Assembly (NCBI GenBank): GCA_963924555.1 | Contig: OZ004589.1 | Span: forward strand, 1,612,001 to 1,676,000 | Reading direction: 5' to 3' | DNA length: 64,000 nt | Source of the DNA: Crambe crambe | Lineage: Eukaryota; Porifera; Demospongiae; Poecilosclerida; Crambeidae | Part shown: piece by piece, positions 22,150-31,800 of the stretch | How the letters are laid out: each line of letters starts with the position of its first letter | Numbering within the stretch: position 1 is the first letter of the stretch | Translations under genes and position numbers: made by a program | Notes under the pieces: generated by a model | Seen by the model: only the letters and a program-made list of their open reading frames with translations | The model's database searches: none | What the model was told of the DNA's origin: nothing

Positions 22150-25100
22150 TCATGTGTAAACTGGAGAGATCCTAAGGGATCTGGCGTCATTATTAGTAGT
22201 GATATCAAGTTCATCCTGATCCAGACAGTCGATGGCACTTCCAGTACTGCGGTGGAATGCTATGAAACACTCTCTCCTGCCACTTTCACATGACTCAGTT
22301 AAGTTACTTCCAGAGCCCAAGTCAGATTCAGTGCAGGAAATGTCAACGTTTGCTACCAAATGGACCTGGGATAGTCTTGGCGTTGGCCGAACAAGCTTAA
22401 AAACTTGAACTGCTGTCTGATCAGATCCATTCTGAAAATGAAGAAGGTAAAACATAATCCTATAGCTACTGCTGTCAGATCTGGGATAAACCTCTTCACA
22501 AAGGCAATCTAAGAGTACTCTACAATAACCTCCAAAAGAGGACAACCTTATGCAGGCTCCATGGGTCCCAAGTGTACCCATTTTCGGAGGCTCTACAAGT
22601 GGAACCTCCTCCGAAAAAGAACGGTCCAAAAGAGGATAAACCTCTTCACAAAGTTTACGTTTTAATAACCTCCAAAAGAAGACAACCTTAGTGTGGTAGA
22701 CTAACACTATAACTATTATTAGTATTGTTTATGTAATCATTATGTAATATTACGTCACTACCGGTATTTTACTCCAGACTACTTAAGTCATTACTTTTGT
22801 CATTTATGTCAGTTGTGGAGTTGTTGTCTATTAAGATTATTACTATAACATTTACATATCGTGCGTGCAAGAGTTATTACAGAGTTATTACACTGGCGAC
22901 GAGGTAAACTGGAAACAAGATTGAATCCTGATGGCAACCCACGGCTCTATTGCAGCATTTGTCCCTGGCAAAGAAGATTGGTCTTTGTACGTAGAACGTG
23001 TTAAGTACTACTTTGCTGCAAACGATGTGGCGAGCGATGCAAAGAAACGCTCGATCCTACTTTCAGTGTGTGGCGATAGCACATTCAAACTGATCCGAAG
23101 CCTCAAGTCGGCTGCAGAACTGGAAACAAGTTCGTTCGATGACATTACAAAGGCAGTGAAAGATTATTACAACCCAACGCCATCCAAGATCGTACAGCGA
23201 TGGAAATTCAACACTCGAGAAAGAAAGCCGGATGAATCAATTGCTACATACGTCGGAGCGCTACGAGAGCTAGCTGAAAACTGTGAGTATGGAGATGCTC
23301 TCTCTGAAATGCTCCGTGACCGTTTAGTGTGTGGAGTAAACCACGACACCATCCAGCAGCGACTATTAGCGGAAAAAACATTGGACTACACAAAGGCTTT
23401 CGATCTGGCACAAGCAATCGAGTCTTCCGAAAGAGACAATCGTACCCTCAAAAACAGTCGTGCTCCCAAGGATACTAGCCATGACCTTCGTTATATTGAC
23501 CGTCGACCGCCTGCAAATTCGAAAGGAAGGAATGCTGTTCCAAAGTCTGGAACTGCAGGTATCTCATGCTACAGGTGTGGTGGCGACCACCTTGCACCTG
23601 ACTGTAAGTTCATAGATGCAGAGTGTCATTTATGCAAGAAGAAAGGGCATATAGCCCGGGTATGCAGATCCAAAGAAAAGCCCCAAGGCCATGCTAAAAA
23701 GAAGCCTTTTCCCACAAAGAACCATTATATGCAAGACGATCTGCCTGATGATGAGGCATATTCCATGTTCACTATGAGTGACCAGAGGTACAAACCAATA
23801 TTCGTTGATGTCCTCATAAATGATGTACCCATATCGATGGAACTTGACACCGGAGCGGCTCTTTCGGTGATATCACATGCAACTTACCAGAACATTGTTC
23901 AAAAATCCCGTATCCCAGTCCTCGAGAAGTCTGAAGTGAAGTTAAAAACCTACACTGGAGAAGAGGTCAACATCTTGGGATCAGCCAAGGTTGAAGTAAG
24001 ATATCATAATCAAAATATCCACCTGCAAGTGCAAGTTGTAGACGGGGCTGGGCCAAATTTAATGGGGCGGGATTGGATGTCTATGTTTTGCTTGACAGTG
24101 CATAATCTAGATATGTTTTGCTTGACAGTGCATAATCTAGACCAACATGATACTTTGAAGGAGGTACTTCAAAAACATGCTGTTGTTTTTACTGAGGAAG
24201 TAGGCTGCATGCAAGGTCAACTAGTACAAATTCATGTTGACAAAAAGGTCAAACCTAAGTTTTTGAGACCTCGCACTGTCCCTCTTGCCCTAAAAGAAAA
24301 AGTGGAATTGGAATTAGAAAAGTTGGAAAGTATGGGTATCATATCCCCAGTACAATATTCTAATTGGGCAGCTCCCATTGTCCCAGTATTAAAAAGGAAT
24401 GGCACAGTTCGTATCTGTGGTGATTACAAGACCACTGTTAATCAAGCTGCTATTATTGAATCATATCCCCTCCCACGAGTGGAACAATTGTTTGCTAACC
24501 TATCAGGGGGGAAATGTTTTACAAAGTTGGACATGTCCCAAGCATACCTTCAGCTACCCCTTACTGATGAATCCAAGGAATATGTTACAATAAATACCCA
24601 CAAGGGACTGTTTAAATATAATCGTTTACCGTTTGGGGTGTCCTCCGCACCAGCAATCTTTCAAAGGACCATGGAAACCTTATTGCAAGGAATCCAAGGG
24701 GTATCAGTATACCTTGATGATATCCTTATTACTGGGTCAGATAATAAATCTCACTTAGAGAATCTGGAACAGGTTCTAAACCGTTTGGAATCAGCAAATT
24801 TGAGGTTAAACAAAACCAAATGTTCCTTCATGCAACCCCGTATTGAATATTTAGGCCATATCATTGATGATAAAGGGCTACACCCAACCGAGAAAAAAAT
24901 AAAGGCCATTAAGGAGGCACCCAGACCTGAAAATATTACTCAATTACGTTCCTTCTTAGGAATTCTGAACTATTACAGCAAATTTCTCCCAAATATTTCA
25001 GCTAAACTGACTCCATTATACAGCCTATTAGCCAAGAACACCAGATGGTTTTGGTCGGCAGAGCAGGAGAAATCTTTCATATTGGCTAAGGAAGCCTTAC

Positions 25101-27845
25101 AGAAGGACTCGCTACTAGTACACTACGACAGCTCCAGAGCACTAGTCCTCGCTTGTGATGCGTCACAGTATGGCTTAGGAGCTGTACTGTCCCATATCAT
25201 GGATGACGGGAGTGAGAGACCCATCGCATATGTTTCGAGAACCCTGAACAGCGCCGAAAAGAAGTATTCCCAATTGGAAAAGGAGGCGCTGGCTATTATT
25301 TTTGGAGTCACTAAATTTCATCACTACCTGTACGGGAGGCATTTTCAAATCGAGTCCGATCATAAACCCCTCGCATACCTCTTCAATGAAACCAGAGCCA
25401 TACCACAGATGGCATCATCAAGAATACAAAGGTGGGCACTCACATTGTCTGCTTACCGTTACAGTATACGTCACAAGGCAGGGAAGTCCCTTAACAATGC
25501 CGATGCATTGAGTCGTCTGCCACAACAAATTACAACATCAGAGGAAAACTGCTGTCCAGCTGACTTGGTACTTGTGATGAACCAGCTGTCAACTACAACT
25601 GTCAATGCTGAACGCATTAAAGACTGGACAGAAAAGGATCCAGTACTCTCCCAAGTAAAAAGATTCATACTGCTTGGTTGGCCAGACAAAAAACTGGGAG
25701 AAGAGTTCACTCCATTTATCTCCAAAGGAAAAGAATTGAGCATAGAAGACGGTTGTATCCTCTGGGGGTCACGTGTCGTCATTCCCCCGCAGGGCAGGAA
25801 GCAGATCCTCCAGGAACTTCACGAAACTCATCCTGGCATCAGTAAAATGAAAGCACTAGCCCGAAGCTACATCTGGTGGCCAAAGTCAGATTCTGAAATT
25901 GAAAAGATGGTGAAGACTTGCTGCACTTGTCAACAGTCAAGGCCAGCTCCACCTACAGCACCATTGCACCCCTGGGAGTGGCCACCCAGACCATGGTCAC
26001 GCCTTCATCTGGACTTTGCAGGGCCATACTTGGGCCACATGTATCTGGTAATTGTCGACGCCCATTCGAAATGGCTGGACGTTCACATCATGCAATCGAT
26101 TACTTCGGCCAAAACAATTGAAAAACTTCGGACTGTATTTGCTATACACGGTCTTCCGCAAAAAGTTGTTACGGACAATGGTCCATCTTTTGTAAGTGCT
26201 GAATTTAAACAGTTCATGTCAGGAAACGGCATCAAACATGTCACAAGTTCTCCATATCACCCGTCCAGTAATGGTTTGGCTGAACGAGCGGTACAGTCGT
26301 TCAAGCAAGGAATCAAACTAACCCCAGGAAATTCCATTCAAGAAAAGCTATCCAAGTACTTATTCAAGTACAGAATCACACCACATTCTACAACGGGTAT
26401 AGCACCAGCTGAGCTACTAATGAATCGAAGGCTCAGATCTAAACTAGATCTAGTCTATCCTGATGTCGCAGAAAGAGTTGGAACTCGTCAACTCAAGCAA
26501 AAATTGACACATGACAATGGAAATCCAGTAAGAAATCTCAACATTGGAGATAAAGTTTATGTTCGAAATCTCCCTAATTCTGATCCAAAATGGTTGGCTG
26601 GAACAGTAACAAAAGTCACAGGACCTTTGTCCTACCATGTTGAATTGCTTGATGGAACTATAGTTCGCAAACATGTGGATCATCTCCGTTCCCGAGATAC
26701 TAACCACACAGCTACTGAGCAGACCGCCACAACTCCCAGAGCTCCTCTGGCTGGTCCCCTCTCTGTTCCCTATACATGTACACCAGTAGCTGATGCAGAG
26801 GCAGAACCACCACCACCCGGAGATCCCCCGAGGGAAATGCCACCTCCACCCCGACGCTCAACAAGGAGTCGACAACCTCCAGATCGTTACTCTTAAGTGA
26901 CTTAAGAGGGGGGAGTGTGGTAGACTAACACTATAACTATTATTAGTATTGTTTATGTAATCATTATGTAATATTACGTCACTACCGGTATTTTACTCCA
27001 GACTACTTAAGTCATTACTTTTGTCATTTATGTCAGTTGTGGAGTTGTTGTCTATTAAGATTATTACTATAACATTTACATATCGTGCGTGCAAGAGTTA
27101 TTACAGAGTTATTACACTTAGCTATGCAGGCTCCATGGGTCCCAAGTGTGCCCATTGTACAGGCTAACATGATAAAGGACAGTCCAAAAGAGCATAAATC
27201 TCTTCACAAATAACCTCCAAAAGAGGACCAGACTGGGTCCCAAGCGTGCCCATTAGGTACTCAGATAGAAGTTCTACTTTAGCTCCTTTGATCTTAGGTC
27301 TACTAGATATGATAAAGTGCTATTATAGTGTGTCACTTACTGATCCTTTCAAATGACCATCTCGTTTGTCGATGCCTAGAAAGAGGCCAGGGTATTCCAC
27401 ACTGCTAATCTTGATCAGTGAGTCTCGTACTGAGACACTGTGGATATTCAGGATATCATCTGAAATTGAATTCAGAGAGAACAGAGCATTGTAAGTCGAG
27501 CTAAGGATTTACTAGACTCCAAGAGGTGACAGTGCCCTTCTCCATTACAAGCTCATTAGCTGTTATGGAATGATTCAAAAGAGATAACCTCTTCATAATT
27601 GATAGTAGCTATTAAGCTCCATAATCTTTAATAGCAAAGAATTATTAATCCCCCTCCATATCCGTACCTCTATCAAGACCATCAGCATGAACTCTACCAC
27701 TCTGCTCAATGAAGAGGAATCGTCCAGAAGCATCACTAAGAATCCTCACTTGCTGGACACCAGTCGCTGCAGATTCAGTACTGCCAAGAAGTGACAAAAC
27801 GAACAAAGACCACATGGAGACAAACGACACTTCTTTGCAAGACAT
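22150..27845 (-). CDS. Secreted FGF-like ligand (beta-trefoil), intron 2 hosts an LTR retrotransposon
   Basis: Three exons in coding order: 27668-27845, 27341-27459, 22150-22431, giving 192 residues in one frame. Residues 1 to about 27 form a signal peptide (core MWSLFVLSLLGSTESAA). The beta-trefoil core begins with VRILSDASGRFLFIEQSGRV and continues with ILNIHSVSV and VEYPGLFLGIDKRDGHLKGS, which align naturally with the FGF core pattern ILxIxSVAV...GLYLxMNxKGxLYGS. The last exon has a diverged third lobe (ECFIAFHRSTGSA) plus possible N-glycosylation motifs NGS and NLT. Exon 2 is entered in phase 1 and left in phase 0, ending right after the LKGS position, where vertebrate FGF exon 2 also ends to my recollection. 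Another beta-trefoil cytokine is possible, but the FGF pattern is the best fit. It starts about 1 kb after the p85-like gene on the same strand. Confidence 0.72.
22490..22691. repeat. Imperfect tandem repeats in FGF-like intron, continued at 27117-27256
   Basis: Copies of a unit containing AACCTCCAAAAGAGGACAAC and GCTCCATGGGTCCCAAGTG recur before the retrotransposon (22490-22691) and after it (27117-27256). The retrotransposon landed inside this array. Confidence 0.75.
22692..22892 (+). repeat. 5' LTR
   Basis: 201 bp, TG...CA ends, same sequence as the 3' LTR. Expected to carry the element's promoter. The bases after it (CTGGCGACGAGGTAAACTGG) are the likely primer-binding region; the cognate tRNA was not determined. 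Confidence 0.95.
22931..26896 (+). CDS. Gag-Pol polyprotein of Ty3/gypsy element
   Basis: 1,321 residues in one frame, with no frameshift between gag and pol. Gag comes first, then two zinc knuckles (CYRCGGDHLAPDC, with one residue fewer than the classic spacing, and CHLCKKKGHIARVC). An aspartic protease follows (MELDTGAALSVIS), then reverse transcriptase with VYLDDILITG, and RNase H with ACDASQYGLGAVLS. The integrase has an H2C2 finger (HETHPGISKMKALARSYIWW, then CCTCQ) and a DDE core (LDFAGPYLG, TDNGPSFVS, GLAERAVQSFKQG). The domain order PR-RT-RH-IN is that of Ty3/gypsy. A 10-residue in-frame duplication (MFCLTVHNLD twice, residues 385-404) lies between protease and reverse transcriptase. 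All key motifs are intact, so the element may be active. Confidence 0.97.
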   Translation: MATHGSIAAFVPGKEDWSLYVERVKYYFAANDVASDAKKRSILLSVCGDSTFKLIRSLKSAAELETSSFDDITKAVKDYYNPTPSKIVQRWKFNTRERKPDESIATYVGALRELAENCEYGDALSEMLRDRLVCGVNHDTIQQRLLAEKTLDYTKAFDLAQAIESSERDNRTLKNSRAPKDTSHDLRYIDRRPPANSKGRNAVPKSGTAGISCYRCGGDHLAPDCKFIDAECHLCKKKGHIARVCRSKEKPQGHAKKKPFPTKNHYMQDDLPDDEAYSMFTMSDQRYKPIFVDVLINDVPISMELDTGAALSVISHATYQNIVQKSRIPVLEKSEVKLKTYTGEEVNILGSAKVEVRYHNQNIHLQVQVVDGAGPNLMGRDWMSMFCLTVHNLDMFCLTVHNLDQHDTLKEVLQKHAVVFTEEVGCMQGQLVQIHVDKKVKPKFLRPRTVPLALKEKVELELEKLESMGIISPVQYSNWAAPIVPVLKRNGTVRICGDYKTTVNQAAIIESYPLPRVEQLFANLSGGKCFTKLDMSQAYLQLPLTDESKEYVTINTHKGLFKYNRLPFGVSSAPAIFQRTMETLLQGIQGVSVYLDDILITGSDNKSHLENLEQVLNRLESANLRLNKTKCSFMQPRIEYLGHIIDDKGLHPTEKKIKAIKEAPRPENITQLRSFLGILNYYSKFLPNISAKLTPLYSLLAKNTRWFWSAEQEKSFILAKEALQKDSLLVHYDSSRALVLACDASQYGLGAVLSHIMDDGSERPIAYVSRTLNSAEKKYSQLEKEALAIIFGVTKFHHYLYGRHFQIESDHKPLAYLFNETRAIPQMASSRIQRWALTLSAYRYSIRHKAGKSLNNADALSRLPQQITTSEENCCPADLVLVMNQLSTTTVNAERIKDWTEKDPVLSQVKRFILLGWPDKKLGEEFTPFISKGKELSIEDGCILWGSRVVIPPQGRKQILQELHETHPGISKMKALARSYIWWPKSDSEIEKMVKTCCTCQQSRPAPPTAPLHPWEWPPRPWSRLHLDFAGPYLGHMYLVIVDAHSKWLDVHIMQSITSAKTIEKLRTVFAIHGLPQKVVTDNGPSFVSAEFKQFMSGNGIKHVTSSPYHPSSNGLAERAVQSFKQGIKLTPGNSIQEKLSKYLFKYRITPHSTTGIAPAELLMNRRLRSKLDLVYPDVAERVGTRQLKQKLTHDNGNPVRNLNIGDKVYVRNLPNSDPKWLAGTVTKVTGPLSYHVELLDGTIVRKHVDHLRSRDTNHTATEQTATTPRAPLAGPLSVPYTCTPVADAEAEPPPPGDPPREMPPPPRRSTRSRQPPDRYS
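26901..26915 (+). other. Polypurine tract of the retrotransposon
   Basis: AAGAGGGGGGAG lies directly before the 3' LTR, the expected plus-strand primer position. Confidence 0.85.
26916..27116 (+). repeat. 3' LTR
   Basis: 201 bp, identical by eye to the 5' LTR, followed by the CTTAG target duplication. Confidence 0.95.
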
Positions 27846-28877
27846 TTTTCAGCAAGGTTTTATAGTGTTGACTATATGTAGCTAGAAACACACTTCCCTC
27901 CTTTATATAATCATTTAAACAGGAAAGACAACACTATAATGGCCTCTTAGAACAGGACATAATTACTGTAGCTTCATTTTAGGACTGTACCCAAAACAGT
28001 CCCATAACATCATAGTCACCACAGTGACTCCACACCTTATGAGAATCTTGTTCCTGGACTCAAGGATGCTCTTCCTTTTGCTGTGATCATAAAAATCTTG
28101 AAAGTATTCTCTGGTGGTTCCTAGAAACCCCCTTCCTAACTACAAACTGATACTTAACCATCTCCAAATATGAAGGACAGTTCTAATTCTCTGGAAATCC
28201 TGGCATGGCAAAGAGTGGTCACTTATAAAATGATGTCATTGTTGCCATTGCCATCATTACGACAGACACAGTAATACTTAACTTGTAGGCACCTGCATGT
28301 GACTCACACAGATGTGCAAGCACATGCTAGGTGAACTAACAAATGAAAGTATTATAACCAAAGTAGTTCTTCATGACAGCAGAAACATTATAGATTAAGA
28401 ATTAACAGTGACATGAAGCATCAGCTGATATACATCTGGAAGCCACCACCCTGCTGCTATGCTATAATATTGAATACACTATGTCAACATCCTTAAAAAG
28501 TGGTTTGTGGTTTGTACCCATTGACCTGTCAGTGCAGGTTCCAAGTAGAGCTAATCAAATTTTACAACGAACACAATAATACAGTCACTGCCCAGCTAGT
28601 TATAAAAATAAACAACAAACAACAACAATAAAAATGACAGGCTTATTGTACAACTACTGACATTAGCATTTCACAATTTTCTGCATTTTGTATAAAAAGT
28701 GATACATTTAGAAGGAAGGTCAAGAGTTACACAAAGAAAGTTACACAAAGAAAGTACCACAATGACTAATTTTCATATTCACTAATACAATCACTACCAA
28801 ATTTTCAACTGCTAAAAATTGTACCTACTGTTACCAGTTCCACTTGGTATAATTACTTGGTAGGGATGCCCCTGTCT
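27846..28877. other. Spacer between FGF-like gene and p85-like gene
   Basis: Presumed FGF-like promoter and p85-like 3' UTR. Around 28040-28150 the minus strand reads LGTTREYFQDFYDHS, broken by stops upstream. This faintly recalls the LGVP(Q/H)EYF region of the sulfotransferases in this window and could be a relic, but support is weak. No other feature seen. Confidence 0.4.
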
Positions 28878-31800
28878 TTACGTACTCTTAATTGGATGTT
28901 TTAAAGTAGTGGTGAGGCCAGGGTTGTGTTGTACTAGAGAGTTTTCAGAGTAGTGAAGAACAAGCTCCATCAGAGAAGTGTACGTGCAGGGAGAAGAGAA
29001 TCCAAACTTGTCATCCAACTTTACCACTTTCAAATGCTTGAATCCATTGTACCTGTTAAGTTCAGTAAAGAACTCACACCATATGATATGTATAAACCTC
29101 ACTGTACAGCTCTCAGCTAGGGAACAAATATTGTCCTATAACCCTTTGTAACCAGGAACATTGTCAGAGGATGCCCCTCCAATCAGGGCACAAGATTAAA
29201 GTTAACCTGTATTTCTCAATACAAGTATAGAAAAGATAAAGATGTCCTTTATTTAGGTGAATTATGAGAGAGTTTTCAGGGGAATCTACCACATTAAGGC
29301 GTTCCACTGTACCTGGTAGACACATGTTTTGTTTATGTGGTTGAATCTTAAGTTTATTTTTATTTTTAATGTTGTGATTATGTGGTAGATGCTATAGCAA
29401 ATGATGATGTCGATGGACTGTTGCTGAATCACTCAAAATTAAGGTCCTTCTGCGAATAACTGTTTTTAGGTTCACTTTCGTACATATCTTTCATACCAAA
29501 CCCAAGGGTTATACAGTACGTGGGAAGCTCTAAAAGTGGAAATATGGGACCATTAATAAGTGTCAGTGTCCCCAATTCAAGGGGTGAATTTATACGTATA
29601 TTTGTATTGCAGAGGGATCTTTTGAATATTTTGCATTTCAGGGAGTCCACATTTAGGGGTCCCACTGTGCTGACTATCATAATGAAGTAGCCAATCTCTA
29701 GTTAACTTTCAAAGCAACAATTCCTTAAATGGGTCATATGTATGTATGTATCAGTTAATGAAGCCCACATGGAGTCCCTGAGTAGGGACTATTATACTGT
29801 ACGTAACTTACACTATGTCCACAGTGTGGGTATGCAATTCACCATTCCGCAGCTTGCTCTGCTTGCGGGTTGGTCGACACAAAAATGTCCCATTCGGTTT
29901 GCCCGTTAGCATCTCACTTGACTTATTTCTGAACAAGAAAGTATACATTATTGTGCATAGGTGCTGCATAACTATATTAAGGCAGTCCCAGGTGGAAATG
30001 GTGTTGGCCACTTGGGGCTGAAATTTGGTGTGGAGACATTATCGAATATACACATGATGAAAGTCTAGGATAATTACCATCATGAAAAACGGCTTATTAA
30101 TCACATGATGAGGATAATATTATTCAAACTGATGTTGTTGTTAAGCTATCTGCATAATTATACTATGTTTAAAATATTCTCTTTTTTTTGTGAAAAAGAA
30201 TTTTTAAAGCTAGTATCTAGAGAGGCTTTACATTGATAATATTCAATTCTACCTGGGATAGGCCCCCTCTATAAAGTGCTTTTTGAATGTCTAATTGAAT
30301 CCTCTTCGTTTTCATCTATTTGCTTATTAATCACCTGGCCCCTCTATAAATAGCTTTTTGGGTGTCTAATTGAATCCTCTTCGTTTTCATCTATTTGCTT
30401 CCTAGTTGCTATGGACAGATCCTGTATGTCAGTCAAAACAAGCCTGTATGTGGCACTGTTAATTTGCTATGGTATGTATGTATACAGTACTCATAATCAT
30501 AGTGGAAGACTTCCTTCATTGGTCAGTCATTTCAAATGACCAGAGATCAGTATATTATGTGTGCATCCTTTCATATGTTTAGTATATTATGAGTGTGCAT
30601 GCTTGCATATGCTCAGTATATTATGAGTGTGCATGCTTGCATATGCTCAGTATATTATGAGTGTGCATGCTTGTAGATGCTCAGTATATTGAGTGTGCAT
30701 GCTTGCATATGCTCAGTATAAATTATTATGAGTGTGCATGCTTGCAGATGCTCAGTATATTATGAGTGTGCATGCTTGCATATGCTCAGTATATTATGAG
30801 TGTGCATGCTTGCATATGCTCAGTACATTATGAGTGTGTATACTTACCTATCTACATCACAGAACCAAGTGTCCTTATTCATATGAGGTTTATTATCATT
30901 GCTGCTGGTTGGCACAGGCTAAAGGGAGGAGAGAGGGAGGGGAGGGAGGGGAGGGAGGAGAGAGGGAGGGGAGGGAGGGGAGAGGAGAGAGGGAGGGGAG
31001 GGAGGGGAGGGAGGAGAGAGGGAGGGGAGGGAGGGGAGGGAGGAGAGAGGGAGGGGAGGGGAGGGGAGGGAGGGGAGGGAGGAGAGAGGGAGGGGAGGGA
31101 GGGGAGGGAGGAGAGAGGGAGGGGAGGGAGGGGAGGGAGGAGAGAGGGAGGGGAGGAGGAGGGAGGGAGAGAGGGAGAGAGAGGAGAGAGGGAGAGAGAG
31201 GGAGGAGAGAGAGAGGAGGAAGAGAGGGAAGGAGGGGAAGAGAGAAAAAATCATTACATCACTGCATTCAACTCTCATGCCTATTAATGCTCAAAATCAT
31301 CAAAATAATATGTCCCATATTGGCCAACTGAAAGCTCCGATTTCAGCTCAAAAGAATTAATGGGCCACCTGAAATTGGTTTTGCATAGCCACACTCTCTC
31401 ACATATTCTATGGAAGCGTGCAAGGAAGTCGTTCGAGATTGGTTAGGTCGGATTTTCACCGCACTGCTGGCCTGGAAATTCACGTACAGGAGAACAAAAA
31501 AAATGTAAAATGGTGACTCATGTTATAAAGACACACGTACGCGATTTCAATGTTGTTCATAGCAAGTATCTATATGTACATCAATGCCAGCTACAAGACA
31601 GTTATTATACAGCATGTATGAAGAGCAAGACTGTCAAGTGCAAAGTTCACCTACATGTACATTATGTTAATTATCCAATATGTAGGTACAGCAAGTAGTA
31701 TAGGCATCTTGCTTGTGTTAAATGTTACATTTCAGGCAGTATGTACATGCATGTACATCATATGTACATGCCAGTACATGCAATGTATATCATATGTACA

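Larger units (their letters stand above)
22692..27116 (+). mobile_element. Complete Ty3/gypsy LTR retrotransposon
   Basis: 4,425 bp bounded by direct LTRs of 201 bp (TGTGGTAG...TTATTACA) that are identical base for base by eye. They are flanked by the 5-bp target duplication CTTAG at 22687-22691 and 27117-27121. One gag-pol frame fills the interior. Identical LTRs, a perfect target duplication and an open frame indicate a very recent insertion. It lies in the second intron of the FGF-like gene, antisense to it. No envelope-like frame follows pol. Confidence 0.97.

Noticed and set aside
28040..28150. Sulfotransferase relic on the minus strand
   Set aside because: Only about eight residues (LGTTREYF) resemble the family and stops interrupt it. 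Kept as a note, not called.
30245..30420. Duplicated segment reading SIxxxRKQIDENEEDSI on the minus strand
   Set aside because: Two near copies of the same intronic DNA; short, and stops follow. Taken as a local duplication, not an exon.
30766..31331. Gly/Arg/Glu-rich open frames on both strands
   Set aside because: Produced by the purine repeat; no start context, splice logic or family resemblance.
31376..31470. Candidate for the missing first exon of the last SH2
   Set aside because: Open on the minus strand but lacks the W and GDxxR pattern. Looks like a dispersed repeat.
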